Under the pieces are notes generated by a model. The model searched no databases. It saw only the letters and a program-made list of their open reading frames with translations, and had not been told where the DNA came from. A program made the position numbers and the translations under genes. From positions 1 through 30,326 of the forward strand of contig CAKSEE010000034.1 of NCBI GenBank assembly GCA_934446455.1: a stretch of 30,326 nt of DNA, read 5' to 3'. Below are positions 15,547 to 24,671 of this stretch, one piece after another. This stretch comes from an uncultured Oscillospiraceae bacterium (GTDB lineage: Bacteria > Bacillota > Clostridia > Oscillospirales > Ruminococcaceae). The stretch's first letter is position 1. Each line of letters opens with the position of its first letter.

Positions 15547-16356
15547 TTACACGTTCATGTATTTCGCAAGGAACTCCACGGAAAGCCCTATCCAGCGCCT
15601 TACGTTCGGCCGCAGGAACTCCTCGTTCCAGCCTGTGGACTTGTCGCACGTGGAGATACCGTGCGGCCCCTCGTCGAACAGGTGCAGCTCCACGGGGACC
15701 TTGTTTGAGATGCACGCCTTTGCCATAACAAGCGAGTTGTGCGCGGAAACGCAGTCGTCGTTTGCGGTGTGCCATATAAATATGGGGGGAGTTTTCGGGG
15801 TAACGCGGTTTTCAAGGGAAAGGCGCGACAGGTCGCTGCGGCTTGCCTCGTCGCCCAGCAGCACATGGAAGCTGCCCTCGTGCGGAGCGGTAACGCCGCT
15901 TATAACGGGGTAGCAGAGTACCGCGGCGTTGGGGCGCAGCTCGTCCGCCTCGCAGCCTATGGCCTTTACAATGGAGATGTCGCTCCACATAGTTGCAAGG
16001 CAGCCCGCAAGGTGTCCGCCCGCCGAGCAGCCGAGAACCGCTATCTTCTGCGGATCAACGCCGAACTCGTCGGCGCGCGCGCGTATCTTGTAGAACGTGT
16101 ACGCCGCGTCCATAAGCGACGCGGGGAACTTTGCGTTACAGGTGTAGGTGACAACGAACGCCGCGTAGCCCGCAGCAAGGTATTGCAGCGCTATCGGCTC
16201 GCCCTCGCGGTCGGAGCAGTATTCGTAGCCTCCGCCGGGGAAGATGATGATGGCGGGGCGCTTTTCGCAGTATTCAAGCCCTGCGGTCTTGTCGGGGAGA
16301 TATGCCTTTACGCTGGCGGACTTGTCGGCGTTGATAAATAGGGTCTTTATAGTCAT
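15547..16356 (-). CDS. Alpha/beta hydrolase, acetyl-esterase-like
   Basis: 269 residues, resembling BD-FAE/acetylxylan-esterase-like lipase_3-type hydrolases. The oxyanion segment is IIIFPGGGYEYCSDREG (37-53). The nucleophile is Ser111 in VLGCSAGGHLAG, the acid is Asp200 or Asp201 in WHTANDD, and the base is His232 in EGPHG. All three elements are intact and the length is normal. There is no signal peptide, so it acts inside the cell, possibly on acetylated oligosaccharides after uptake. The promoter at 16430-16458 lies upstream; the membrane-protein gene follows after 21 bases. The substrate is inferred from family only. Confidence 0.88.
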   Translation of the reverse strand: MTIKTLFINADKSASVKAYLPDKTAGLEYCEKRPAIIIFPGGGYEYCSDREGEPIALQYLAAGYAAFVVTYTCNAKFPASLMDAAYTFYKIRARADEFGVDPQKIAVLGCSAGGHLAGCLATMWSDISIVKAIGCEADELRPNAAVLCYPVISGVTAPHEGSFHVLLGDEASRSDLSRLSLENRVTPKTPPIFIWHTANDDCVSAHNSLVMAKACISNKVPVELHLFDEGPHGISTCDKSTGWNEEFLRPNVRRWIGLSVEFLAKYMNV

Positions 16357-18183
<1,827 letters not shown>

Positions 18184-18201
18184 TATCAAGGGGGTATCCC
18201 T

Positions 18202-18381
18202 ATGAAGAAAAGCGTTGCAGACGAGGAGTTCGCGCGCCGCGATGACGGCGAGGTGAATCTCACCTCCGAGCTTCACCCCTCCGACCGAAAGGCCGGCAAG
18301 GGCGCGAAGGAGAGCAGGGAGTTTCACGACAACTGCTCGTTCATCGTAAGCGAGAACAGAACCGATAAAAAAGGCAAATAA
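18202..18381 (+). CDS. Small hydrophilic protein co-transcribed with gdhA
   Basis: 59 residues starting MKKSVADEEFARRDDGEVNL and ending SENRTDKKGK. The purine-rich AAGGGGGTATCCCT precedes the ATG, with GGGGG about 7 bases upstream. It is strongly charged, has one Cys (NCSF) and no hydrophobic helix, and is probably cytosolic and partly disordered. I do not recognise it. It starts 18 bases after the gdhA stop and ends 11 bases before a strong terminator, so it belongs to the gdhA transcript. That position would suit a modulator of the enzyme, but this is a guess. It could be spurious, although ribosome site, composition and terminator placement favour a gene. Confidence 0.6.
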   Translation: MKKSVADEEFARRDDGEVNLTSELHPSDRKAGKGAKESREFHDNCSFIVSENRTDKKGK

Positions 18382-18392
18382 CATAAAGCTGG

Positions 18393-18425
18393 TCCCCCTG
18401 CCATATGGCAGGGGGAGATTTTTTT
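18393..18425 (+). terminator. Intrinsic terminator of the gdhA transcript
   Basis: TCCCCCTGCCA (18393-18403) pairs with TGGCAGGGGGA (18406-18416), followed by GATTTTTTTCG. The 11-bp perfect stem and T7 run make it strong. The C39-like gene ends just beyond on the other strand. Confidence 0.92.
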
Positions 18426-18446
18426 CGAGTTATGCATAAAACGCCG

Positions 18447-19055
18447 CTACTCCAAAGGCTTTACGACAATATACACGTTATCCGGCAGAATCGTATCCGT
18501 GCGCCACAGCTCGACAAATTCTCCGGTGCTCACCATTCTGTTATACCACGGTCCTGCGGCGTTTGCGTTTTCGGGGAGCGAGTCCGCAAGGTACAGGAAG
18601 TCCTCGTCATAACCCGTGACTACAACGTAGTGAGTGTCGTTTGGTATGCTGATAAACGCAATAACAGGCACGCCCTGCGCCACTCTCGCCTTCAGGGTGC
18701 TTATATCGCCGTGATATGCCGCAGCGCTAAAGCCGTACCCGGCAAAGGTTTTGGCAAGGCTCTGGGGCGAAACAAACCCGAACGTCCGCTCAATATCGGG
18801 GTAAAGCTCCTCGCCGCCTGTCTGCGTGCCGAGCGAGCGCATAACGTATGCTGCGGCGTAGGCGGAGCATTGCCCGTCGGACTGATACGCAATGTAGTTG
18901 TCGCCCGTTATGCTGAACGAATCGGGCGCGGAATCACTCAGAACGCCGTCCCTTTTCGGGCGGAATGAAGCGATAACGCACGCCGCAATAAGCAGGGCGA
19001 GTACGCAGGCTGCTATCACGGCGGTTATGCCCCTTTTCAACGCGCTTACCCGCAT
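18447..19055 (-). CDS. Membrane-anchored C39-like cysteine peptidase
   Basis: 202 residues from the ATG at 19055, which overlaps the upstream gene by 10 bases. The frame is open further upstream, but that part is the shadow of the DUF1963 gene. The N-terminus MRVSALKRGITAVIAACVLA leads into a hydrophobic segment (10-30), either a membrane anchor or a lipoprotein signal (LIAAC at 22-26). The outer domain fits the Peptidase_C39_2 pattern: YQSDGQCSAYAAAYVM with Cys63, NDTHYVVVTGYD with His142, and LYLADS with Asp158. Such domains cleave leader or wall peptides, but many are uncharacterised. No transporter is fused. Its operon partners are a YwqG-like protein and a kinase. Confidence 0.78.
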   Translation of the reverse strand: MRVSALKRGITAVIAACVLALLIAACVIASFRPKRDGVLSDSAPDSFSITGDNYIAYQSDGQCSAYAAAYVMRSLGTQTGGEELYPDIERTFGFVSPQSLAKTFAGYGFSAAAYHGDISTLKARVAQGVPVIAFISIPNDTHYVVVTGYDEDFLYLADSLPENANAAGPWYNRMVSTGEFVELWRTDTILPDNVYIVVKPLE

Positions 19056-19918
19056 TGCAGCACCGGCCACACGCTGTCGAAGCGGCGCTCCGCGAGGTCC
19101 TGCCGCCTTATCCAGAAGTACAGCGTGCCAAGGTCGCCGAACATAAGTTCGTACCCGCCGCACTCCACCGAAGCCAGCTGAAAGAGCAGCGTCCACTCGC
19201 CGCTTTTGCGCCTGATGTCCGCCCGTACCTCGGGCGGGGTGTCCGTGAGTCCGCCCATGTAAATGCCGCGCGATACCGCCTCGCACTCGTACTCCATGGC
19301 GCCCTGTATCGTTTCGGGCCAGCCGAGAAGCCGCGTTACGCCCTCCTTTTCCTCAAAGCCGAGCTTTCTGCGCGCCTCGCAATAGTCGTCGCAGTCAATG
19401 TCGCCGAACCTTTCGGCGATAGCAGCGCCCTGCGGCGTGTCGCAGAAGGTCTCGATATCGGGTAAGGTATCCTCCGTCTTAAAGCTCATGCCGAAAGCGG
19501 GCAGGCGGCACTCCTCCGCAAGCTCCTCCGGCAGCGCCCTGCGCGACAGCACGCTCCCCTCGGGAAAGTAATACACCCGTGCGCAGCCCGCGTTTTTCGG
19601 GTCAAAGCCCCATGGCGAGCTTTCAAGCTCGTAAAAGAAGCTCAGCAATCCGCTTTCGGGCAGAAGCCCGCCGCCGAGCCGCACCTGCGAGAGGTCTATC
19701 TGCGCCAGAAACGCCAGCGGGCGCTCCGCTTCAACGTCGTCGGCATAATTCATGCCGAAATAGCGCGGCCAGACGAAGTCTGCGGGCAGGTCGGGCTCGC
19801 CGCCGAACCTGCTGCGGCTTTCCGCAGGCGAAGCGTCGTGCAGAGTGATTTCCGCAGACTCTCTCTTAAGTTCGGCGAGCGCTGCGGCTATTGCCATATA
19901 AAGTTCGTTCTTTTCCAT
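19046..19918 (-). CDS. YwqG/DUF1963-family protein
   Basis: 290 residues from the ATG at 19918, which has GAGGG just upstream; an in-frame ATG at 19939 overlaps the kinase stop and has no ribosome site. Family marks are visible: FGGEPDLPADFVWPR near the start, RPLAFLAQIDLSQV, GLLSFFYELE, then RLLGWPETIQG and the late WTLLFQLASVECGGYELMFG and LYFWI. Proteins of this family are found in many bacteria, and their biochemical role is unknown. It is soluble, without signal or membrane helices. It lies 11 bases after the kinase gene and overlaps the peptidase gene, so the three are one unit. Confidence 0.88.
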   Translation of the reverse strand: MEKNELYMAIAAALAELKRESAEITLHDASPAESRSRFGGEPDLPADFVWPRYFGMNYADDVEAERPLAFLAQIDLSQVRLGGGLLPESGLLSFFYELESSPWGFDPKNAGCARVYYFPEGSVLSRRALPEELAEECRLPAFGMSFKTEDTLPDIETFCDTPQGAAIAERFGDIDCDDYCEARRKLGFEEKEGVTRLLGWPETIQGAMEYECEAVSRGIYMGGLTDTPPEVRADIRRKSGEWTLLFQLASVECGGYELMFGDLGTLYFWIRRQDLAERRFDSVWPVLQCG

Positions 19919-19929
19919 GCCGCCCTCAT

Positions 19930-20505
19930 TTACAGGCATTGCCCGACGATATCCTTAACGCGTTGCTGCGCTTCGGCGCGGTCGTCCGTATCCACGACAA
20001 ACGAGCGCACGGGCAGGAGCGGAAGCATTTCAAGCTCGCGGCGCTGCCGTACCTCAAGCGCCGATATGTAGCCCCCGAAGCCGTTTAGCGCGTGTACGCG
20101 CCCATAGCCGCCGCTGCAATGGTAGTCCGTCACGCCGTCCAGCCAGTCCTGCCCGCGCTCGGGCAGCGCCGCGGTGATGTCGCGCGCGGGGTCGCTGCGG
20201 CGCAGGTATATCACCACGGGGTCAAGCGGCGCAATTATTTCGCATATGCCGCGTATGTACCCGAGCGACTGCTCAGGCGGCATATTAAAGCGTATCATCG
20301 TTTCGCACATGGGGTTTTGCAGCAGCACGCAGTTGAACACATACACTCCCTGCGCGCCGTCGGGAATAAACGCGCAGAACTCGCATTCGGCGGGGTGCGG
20401 TTCGCCCTCGTCGTAAAAGCGACCGCCCGTCAAATCGGCGATAAGGCGCGCCATTGTGCTTTTGCCCGAGCAGGGCAGACCCTCTGTAATAAACAGTCTT
20501 GCCAT
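19930..20505 (-). CDS. P-loop NTPase, kinase-like
   Basis: 191 residues from the ATG at 20505, chosen because GGGAGG lies 8 bases upstream and because the longer frame (from 20559) would run through the promoter. The Walker A motif is GLPCSGKST (9-17) right after the first strand, as in AAA_33-type small-molecule or nucleoside kinases. VVIYLRRSD could be the strand and Arg region of the lid, and FVVDTDDRAEAQQRVKDIV closes the fold. Cys-rich PAECEFCAF follows the P-loop. The substrate is unknown. It is the first gene of the kinase/DUF1963/peptidase operon. Confidence 0.8.
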   Translation of the reverse strand: MARLFITEGLPCSGKSTMARLIADLTGGRFYDEGEPHPAECEFCAFIPDGAQGVYVFNCVLLQNPMCETMIRFNMPPEQSLGYIRGICEIIAPLDPVVIYLRRSDPARDITAALPERGQDWLDGVTDYHCSGGYGRVHALNGFGGYISALEVRQRRELEMLPLLPVRSFVVDTDDRAEAQQRVKDIVGQCL

Positions 20506-20529
20506 TGCATGGCCTCCCGCTTTTTCTTC

Positions 20530-20559
20530 ATTATAGCACGAAGCGGGTGCGTCTGTCAA
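20530..20559 (-). promoter_or_regulatory. Sigma-A promoter of the kinase operon
   Basis: On the minus strand TTGACA (20554-20559) and TATAAT (20530-20535) are 18 bases apart, 24 bases before the kinase ATG. It overlaps the last codons of the methyltransferase gene. Confidence 0.85.
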
Positions 20560-21365
20560 GCCTGCGCCTTTTCAAAAACAAGTATCTTCTCAGCGATCCC
20601 GCGCACATAGGGCAGCCGCTGAAAGGGCTTCAGAATGGGCATTATCTTTGCCATTCCGCGTATTATGTTATCGTTCTTCACGCAGCGGAAGCCCTTTGCT
20701 ACGTCGCCCAGCTCCTCGAACGTGTCCGCGCCGAAAATGAACTGCGCGCCCGTGCTGCTTATGGATTTTTCGGTATGCTCCTTATGCACCCACTTTTTGG
20801 CTATCGTTTCAAAAAGCACGGTCGCGTTATCGAAGTTGTCGCGTATTATTGCGAGCATCTGCGCGTTTTCCTCGGGGGTGAGATACATCGAAAGCCCCTC
20901 GATAACGAACAGCATTCTGCCCCTTTTCGTTACGCGTTCAGCCCACGCGGGGTCGAGCGCTGAAACGCCTATGGTGGACACCCTCCCGCTTTCGCCGTAA
21001 ATTGCGTCGCGCACTTCAATCGTTTCGGGAAGGTCTATGTTGTACCATGTTATCCTGCCGTTGTCCATGCGGTAGAAGCGCGTGTCAAGCCCGCAGGCTA
21101 TGTTAACCACCGTGCAGTCGGGATTCTGCGCGATAAAGTCCCGCACAAGCTCGTCAAACACCAGCGTGCGCGCGATAACGCCGTTGCTCATGGTGGAGTC
21201 CTTTTCGGCGTTGGTGAAGTCGTAGTCGAGCTTCTCCACGATTTCAACAGCCTTTGCATCATAGAACTTTTTCGGGTTCGCGCGGGAGTATTTCGCGCGT
21301 GCATAAAAGCTCTGAAGCATGGTTTCCGCAGCGCCCGTAAGCACGGGCTTTATTTTCTCGTCCAT
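20556..21365 (-). CDS. Class I SAM-dependent methyltransferase of the LCMT/TcmP type
   Basis: 269 residues. The glycine-rich SAM loop reads VVNIACGLDTRFYRM (about 86-100), the hallmark DTR of the leucine-carboxyl-methyltransferase-like group. An acidic strand end follows in WYNIDLPETIEVRD, then FVIEGLSMYLTPEE. These enzymes O-methylate carboxyl or phenol groups of small molecules, and the substrate here is unknown. A strong sigma-A promoter with a small palindrome precedes it. A separate promoter for the following kinase gene starts inside its 3' end, so it is probably its own transcript, with read-through possible. Confidence 0.88.
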   Translation of the reverse strand: MDEKIKPVLTGAAETMLQSFYARAKYSRANPKKFYDAKAVEIVEKLDYDFTNAEKDSTMSNGVIARTLVFDELVRDFIAQNPDCTVVNIACGLDTRFYRMDNGRITWYNIDLPETIEVRDAIYGESGRVSTIGVSALDPAWAERVTKRGRMLFVIEGLSMYLTPEENAQMLAIIRDNFDNATVLFETIAKKWVHKEHTEKSISSTGAQFIFGADTFEELGDVAKGFRCVKNDNIIRGMAKIMPILKPFQRLPYVRGIAEKILVFEKAQA

Positions 21366-21410
21366 AGTTTATCTCCTTTGTTGCGTTTGTCGCGTTGGGA
21401 ATACAGCGAG

Positions 21411-21463
21411 GTTAGTCCTAACAAACTCAGCTATATTATAGCGCTTTTATGCGTGTTTGTCAA
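21411..21463 (-). promoter_or_regulatory. Promoter and possible operator of the methyltransferase gene
   Basis: On the minus strand TTGACA (21458-21463) and TATAAT (21435-21440) are 17 bases apart. The inverted repeat GTTAGGACTAAC (plus-strand positions 21411-21422) lies about 12 bases downstream of the -10 box, near the expected start of transcription, where a repressor could act. The binding protein is unknown. Confidence 0.75.
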
Positions 21464-21516
21464 GCGTGACTGCACACAAAAAATCGGCGCGGGAATCAAC
21501 CTGCGCCGAATATCTG

Positions 21517-22857
21517 CTATGTTTTCTGCGCTTTGTCTTTCCACCTGCGCAGCTCTCTGAAATAGAGTATGAACCCGACCGTTCCCGTGATCGTTTCCGC
21601 TGCGGGGAACGCGAACCACGTATACTCCACGCCGAAAAACGACAGCCCCCAGAATACCGGGATAAGGCAGAATACCTGTCGTATGAGCGCCAGCGCGGAG
21701 CTTTGCCGCATAGCGCCCACCGCCTGAAAGAACGTCGGCATCATAAGCGAAGCCGCTGCGGGCAGAAAGCTTGCCCCGATAATGCGAAACGCGGGCACGC
21801 CGAGCGCCAGCACCTCGCTGCTCTGCGAGAAAATGCGGATAAGCTGCGCGGGCAGCGCCTCAAAGCAGAACACGCCAAGCAGCATGAACCCCGCCGAAAA
21901 CACGAGCGATTCGCGCATTATGGCACGGCACCTGTCGTAGCTGCACCGCGAGTAGTTGTAGCTCAGCACGGGCACAATGCAGGTCTGTAAGGCGACAAGC
22001 GGGATAAAGAAGAAGGACTGCAGCTTGTAGTAAAGCCCGAGAACCGTTACCGCAGCGTCAGAGAACCCCGCAAGGATAATGTTGAGCGCCAAGATATAAA
22101 CCACGAAAAGGAACTGCATGAGTATCGACGGAAAGGCGTAGCGGTAAATCGGCGCTGTGTAGTATTTGTACTGCGCGGGCTTCGGGGGCTTTCTCATACC
22201 CTTTATGCCTGTTATAACCGCCGCGGTGAACTGCCCGAGCACCGTTGCGAGCGCCGCGCCCGCAACGTCCATTTTCGGGAACGGCCCTATGCCGAATATC
22301 AGCAGCGGGTCGAACACGATGTTTACCGCCGCGCCCGCTATCTGCGCGACTGTGGGCAGCTTCATGTTGCCCTGCGCCTGGTGTATTTTTGAAAAGCAGC
22401 TTTCAAGGAACGTGCCGAGGCTCCCAACGCACACGATGGCGCCGTATGTCATGGCGTACTCGCGCACCTGCTGCGAGTTTGAGGACACATTGACGAAAGG
22501 CTTCAGTATAAACAGCGACAGCAGCGTGAAAACCGCCCACATAGCCCCCGCAAGGAGTATGCCCATGCCGCCCGTGCGGTCGGCCTTTTCCGCGTCCTTA
22601 TGCGCATAGCGGCGTGCCATAAGCGCGTTTACTCCCGTACCCGTGCCCACCGAAAGCGCCGTTATCAGCAGCTGGAGCGGGTATATCACGGACAGCGCCG
22701 TGAGCGCGTCCCCCGAAAACTTGCCGACAAAGAAGCTGTCCACAATGTTGTAGAGCGCCTGTATAAGCTGCGCGAGCATTACCGGCGGCGCTATTCTCAG
22801 CAATATCCTGCTTGTCTTTTCCGTGCCGAACGCTTCGGCGCTCATGGGTCTGCTCAT
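21517..22857 (-). CDS. MATE-family multidrug/cation exporter
   Basis: 446 residues from the ATG at 22857 (MSRPMSAEAFGTEK), which follows AAGGAGCGGGAGA. The open frame extends upstream to 23040 but would overlap the divergent LysR promoter. About twelve membrane helices are seen as two related halves, each opening with a MATE-like segment: LIQALYNIVDSFFVGKFSGD in the first, the FVVYILALNIILAGFSD region in the second. Family members use Na+ or H+ gradients to export drugs or metabolites across the cell membrane. The LysR gene starts back-to-back from overlapping promoters, the usual layout for a regulator and its target. The substrate cannot be told. Confidence 0.93.
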   Translation of the reverse strand: MSRPMSAEAFGTEKTSRILLRIAPPVMLAQLIQALYNIVDSFFVGKFSGDALTALSVIYPLQLLITALSVGTGTGVNALMARRYAHKDAEKADRTGGMGILLAGAMWAVFTLLSLFILKPFVNVSSNSQQVREYAMTYGAIVCVGSLGTFLESCFSKIHQAQGNMKLPTVAQIAGAAVNIVFDPLLIFGIGPFPKMDVAGAALATVLGQFTAAVITGIKGMRKPPKPAQYKYYTAPIYRYAFPSILMQFLFVVYILALNIILAGFSDAAVTVLGLYYKLQSFFFIPLVALQTCIVPVLSYNYSRCSYDRCRAIMRESLVFSAGFMLLGVFCFEALPAQLIRIFSQSSEVLALGVPAFRIIGASFLPAAASLMMPTFFQAVGAMRQSSALALIRQVFCLIPVFWGLSFFGVEYTWFAFPAAETITGTVGFILYFRELRRWKDKAQKT

Positions 22858-22935
22858 TCTCCCGCTCCTTGTTCCGTGCCTGTCATAATATGTCTGATAC
22901 GGCGGGAACCCTCGGCTCAGCGCCGTCCTGCTCGC

Positions 22936-22985
22936 TTGATTTTTCTGTCGGAATATATTATAATACAGAGGCAGGGACAATTCAA
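22936..22985. promoter_or_regulatory. Overlapping divergent promoters of the LysR and MATE genes
   Basis: Plus strand: TTGATT (22936-22941), 17 bases, TATAAT (22959-22964), serving lysR. Minus strand: TTGAAT (22980-22985), 17 bases, TATAAT (22957-22962), serving the MATE gene. The two -10 boxes share TATTATAATA, so only one polymerase can bind at a time. Confidence 0.8.
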
Positions 22986-23039
22986 GAGAATAATATTCAT
23001 GCCTGACATGACGATGAGTAATACCACGGGAGGCGCACA

Positions 23040-23912
23040 ATGCTCAACAACAGCAGATACGAAATATTCCTTAAGGCGGCGGAGCTTTGCAGCATAACAA
23101 AGGCAGCGGAGGCGCTCAACTACACGCAGTCGGGCGTGAGCCACGCCATTGCCGCGCTTGAGCGGGAAACGGGCTTTCCGCTTTTTCTGCGCACGGCGGG
23201 GGGCGTGGTGCTTACCGACGACGGCAGGCGGCTTATCGAGCCGATACAGAAGCTTGTAAACGAGCAGAAAAACGTCACGCAGACCATTTCGGAGATAAAC
23301 CACGTTGTGCGCGGCACAGTGCGGCTTGCGGCGGTAAGCTCGGTGACGGCGCAGCTGCTTGTGGGGATAATGGAGCGCTTCGGCGCGCAATACCCGCTTG
23401 TGGAGTTTGAGCTGCTTGACGGCAACTACGACACGGTGAGCGAGTGGATAATAAAGGGCAAGGCGGACTGTGGCTTCCTCGCAAAATCCGCTTCTGAGGG
23501 GCTTAACTTCCTGCCGCTGTGGGAGGATCCGCTGATGGCGGTGCTGCCGCCGGGACACCCGCTTGCGGGCAGGGAGTACGTTACCGCGCAGGAGCTGGCG
23601 GGGGAGAGCTTTATCGCGGAGGGCAACGTGTTTGAGCACGACGTGCGCCCGACGCTCTGGGAGCAGCTTGGCGGCATGAACATGAAGCATATCTTCAACA
23701 GCGACCTTTCGGTGCTTGCAATGGTGGAGCGCGGCTTCGGCGTGGGAATAATGCCGCGGCTTGTGCTTAAGTCCTTTTCGTTTGACGTTGTGGGCGTGCG
23801 CATAGATGGCGTGCGCGGGCGCAGCATCGGCGCGGCGTACCTCCCCGAGGAACGCCTGTCGGTGCTTACAAAAACGTTCCTGCGGTACCTTTCGCAGATG
23901 AAGGGCAGGTAA
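23040..23912 (+). CDS. LysR-family transcriptional regulator
   Basis: 290 residues, typical length. The N-terminal winged HTH is MLNNSRYEIFLKAAELCSIT then KAAEALNYTQSGVSHAIAAL (about 21-40), followed by the wing FPLFLRTAGGVVLTDDGRRL. The effector domain (about 90-290) has the two-lobe LysR_substrate fold, with CGFLAKSASEGLNFLPLWED and MVERGFGVGIMPRLVLK. GGGAGG precedes the ATG. LysR proteins usually activate a divergent gene on binding a small ligand and repress themselves. Here the divergent gene is the MATE exporter, the natural target. The ligand may be an exported compound (inference). Confidence 0.95.
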   Translation: MLNNSRYEIFLKAAELCSITKAAEALNYTQSGVSHAIAALERETGFPLFLRTAGGVVLTDDGRRLIEPIQKLVNEQKNVTQTISEINHVVRGTVRLAAVSSVTAQLLVGIMERFGAQYPLVEFELLDGNYDTVSEWIIKGKADCGFLAKSASEGLNFLPLWEDPLMAVLPPGHPLAGREYVTAQELAGESFIAEGNVFEHDVRPTLWEQLGGMNMKHIFNSDLSVLAMVERGFGVGIMPRLVLKSFSFDVVGVRIDGVRGRSIGAAYLPEERLSVLTKTFLRYLSQMKGR

Positions 23913-23920
23913 CGGAAACG

Positions 23921-23949
23921 CCTCCCGCCGAATATAATGGGGCAGGAGG
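23921..23949 (+). promoter_or_regulatory. Hairpin that includes the ribosome site of the DUF305 gene
   Basis: CCTCCCGCC (23921-23929) pairs, with one mismatch, with GGCAGGAGG (23941-23949), which contains the Shine-Dalgarno sequence. The 11-base loop includes TATAAT. It has no T-tract, so it is not a terminator. It could hold the ribosome site closed in a transcript coming from lysR. Confidence 0.5.
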
Positions 23950-23958
23950 TGTATTACC

Positions 23959-24519
23959 ATGCAGAAAAGGTACGGCGAGCAGTATCTCGCAGCCTACAGG
24001 GAGATACTCGCGCGAATGAAGTGCGAGATGACCGGGGCGGAGCTTTGCGGGAGTATATCCCACAACTTCATCGTGCAGATGATACCGCACCACGAGGCGG
24101 CGATAGCCATGTCGGAGTGCGTGCTGAAATTCACGGACAGCGCGCAGCTGTGCGCGATAGCCGAGCGGATAGTAAGCTCACAGAAGCAGGGCGTTGCCGA
24201 AATGCAGCGGATACTGCGCTGCTGCGGGGAGAAAAAGAACTCCCCCTGCGAGCTTAAGGAGTATGCGGAGTGCAGCGACGGCATACTCGCGCAGATGTTC
24301 AGGGATATGGACTGCGCCTGTGCCGACGGGTGCGTAAGCTGCGACTTTATGCGGCAGATGATACCCCATCACGAGGGCGCGGTGAGAATGTCGGAAAACG
24401 CGCTGCGGTTCCCCGTCTGCGAGCAGCTGCGCCCGATACTGTGCGACATCATCGCCACGCAGAAAAAGGGTATATGCGAAATGGAGCGCCTTATGGAGAA
24501 GCTCAGCTGCCGTATGTGA
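23959..24519 (+). CDS. Cys-rich protein with two DUF305 repeats
   Basis: 186 residues. Two DUF305 (PF03713-like) units are present, each with the family signature MIPHHE: residues 41-46, followed by AAIAMSE, and 134-139, followed by GAVRMSE. Each is followed by a helix pair ending in QKxGxxEMxR. The protein has 16 cysteines, among them CC (88-89) and a CACADGCVSC cluster (119-128) between the units, unusual for a bacterial cytosolic protein. DUF305 proteins are ferritin-like helical bundles, mostly secreted or membrane-attached, and often linked with copper or other metals. This one has no signal peptide. AGGAGG lies 9 bases before the ATG, inside a hairpin. It follows lysR by 46 bases and ends before a terminator. 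Metal binding by the Cys and His residues is inferred. Confidence 0.85.
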   Translation: MQKRYGEQYLAAYREILARMKCEMTGAELCGSISHNFIVQMIPHHEAAIAMSECVLKFTDSAQLCAIAERIVSSQKQGVAEMQRILRCCGEKKNSPCELKEYAECSDGILAQMFRDMDCACADGCVSCDFMRQMIPHHEGAVRMSENALRFPVCEQLRPILCDIIATQKKGICEMERLMEKLSCRM

Positions 24520-24542
24520 TGCAGGCTGCGGTACAGACTTGA

Positions 24543-24571
24543 CTGTCCCTGCGTTGTGCAGGGGCAGTTTT
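24543..24571 (+). terminator. Intrinsic terminator after the DUF305 gene
   Basis: CTGTCCCTGC (24543-24552) pairs with GCAGGGGCAG (24558-24567), with one G-T pair, followed by TTTT. Confidence 0.85.
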
Positions 24572-24579
24572 GCTGCGGC

Positions 24580-24640
24580 TTGACAAATGCGGCTTTTTGG
24601 GTTATAATATATGTATGTTATGTATCGTGCGTTGCGCAAC
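24580..24640 (+). promoter_or_regulatory. Promoter and candidate operator of the second TetR gene
   Basis: TTGACA (24580-24585), 17 bases, TATAAT (24603-24608). A perfect 10-base palindrome, GTTGCGCAAC (24631-24640), lies 22 bases after the -10 box. This is a plausible autoregulatory operator, but binding is untested. Confidence 0.75.
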
Positions 24641-24671
24641 AGGCATTCGCACATGGAAAGAGGTATGAGCC

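Noticed and set aside
19056..19286. N-terminal extension of the C39-like peptidase
   Set aside because: It is the out-of-frame shadow of the DUF1963 gene; the signal or anchor segment starts right after the internal ATG at 19055.
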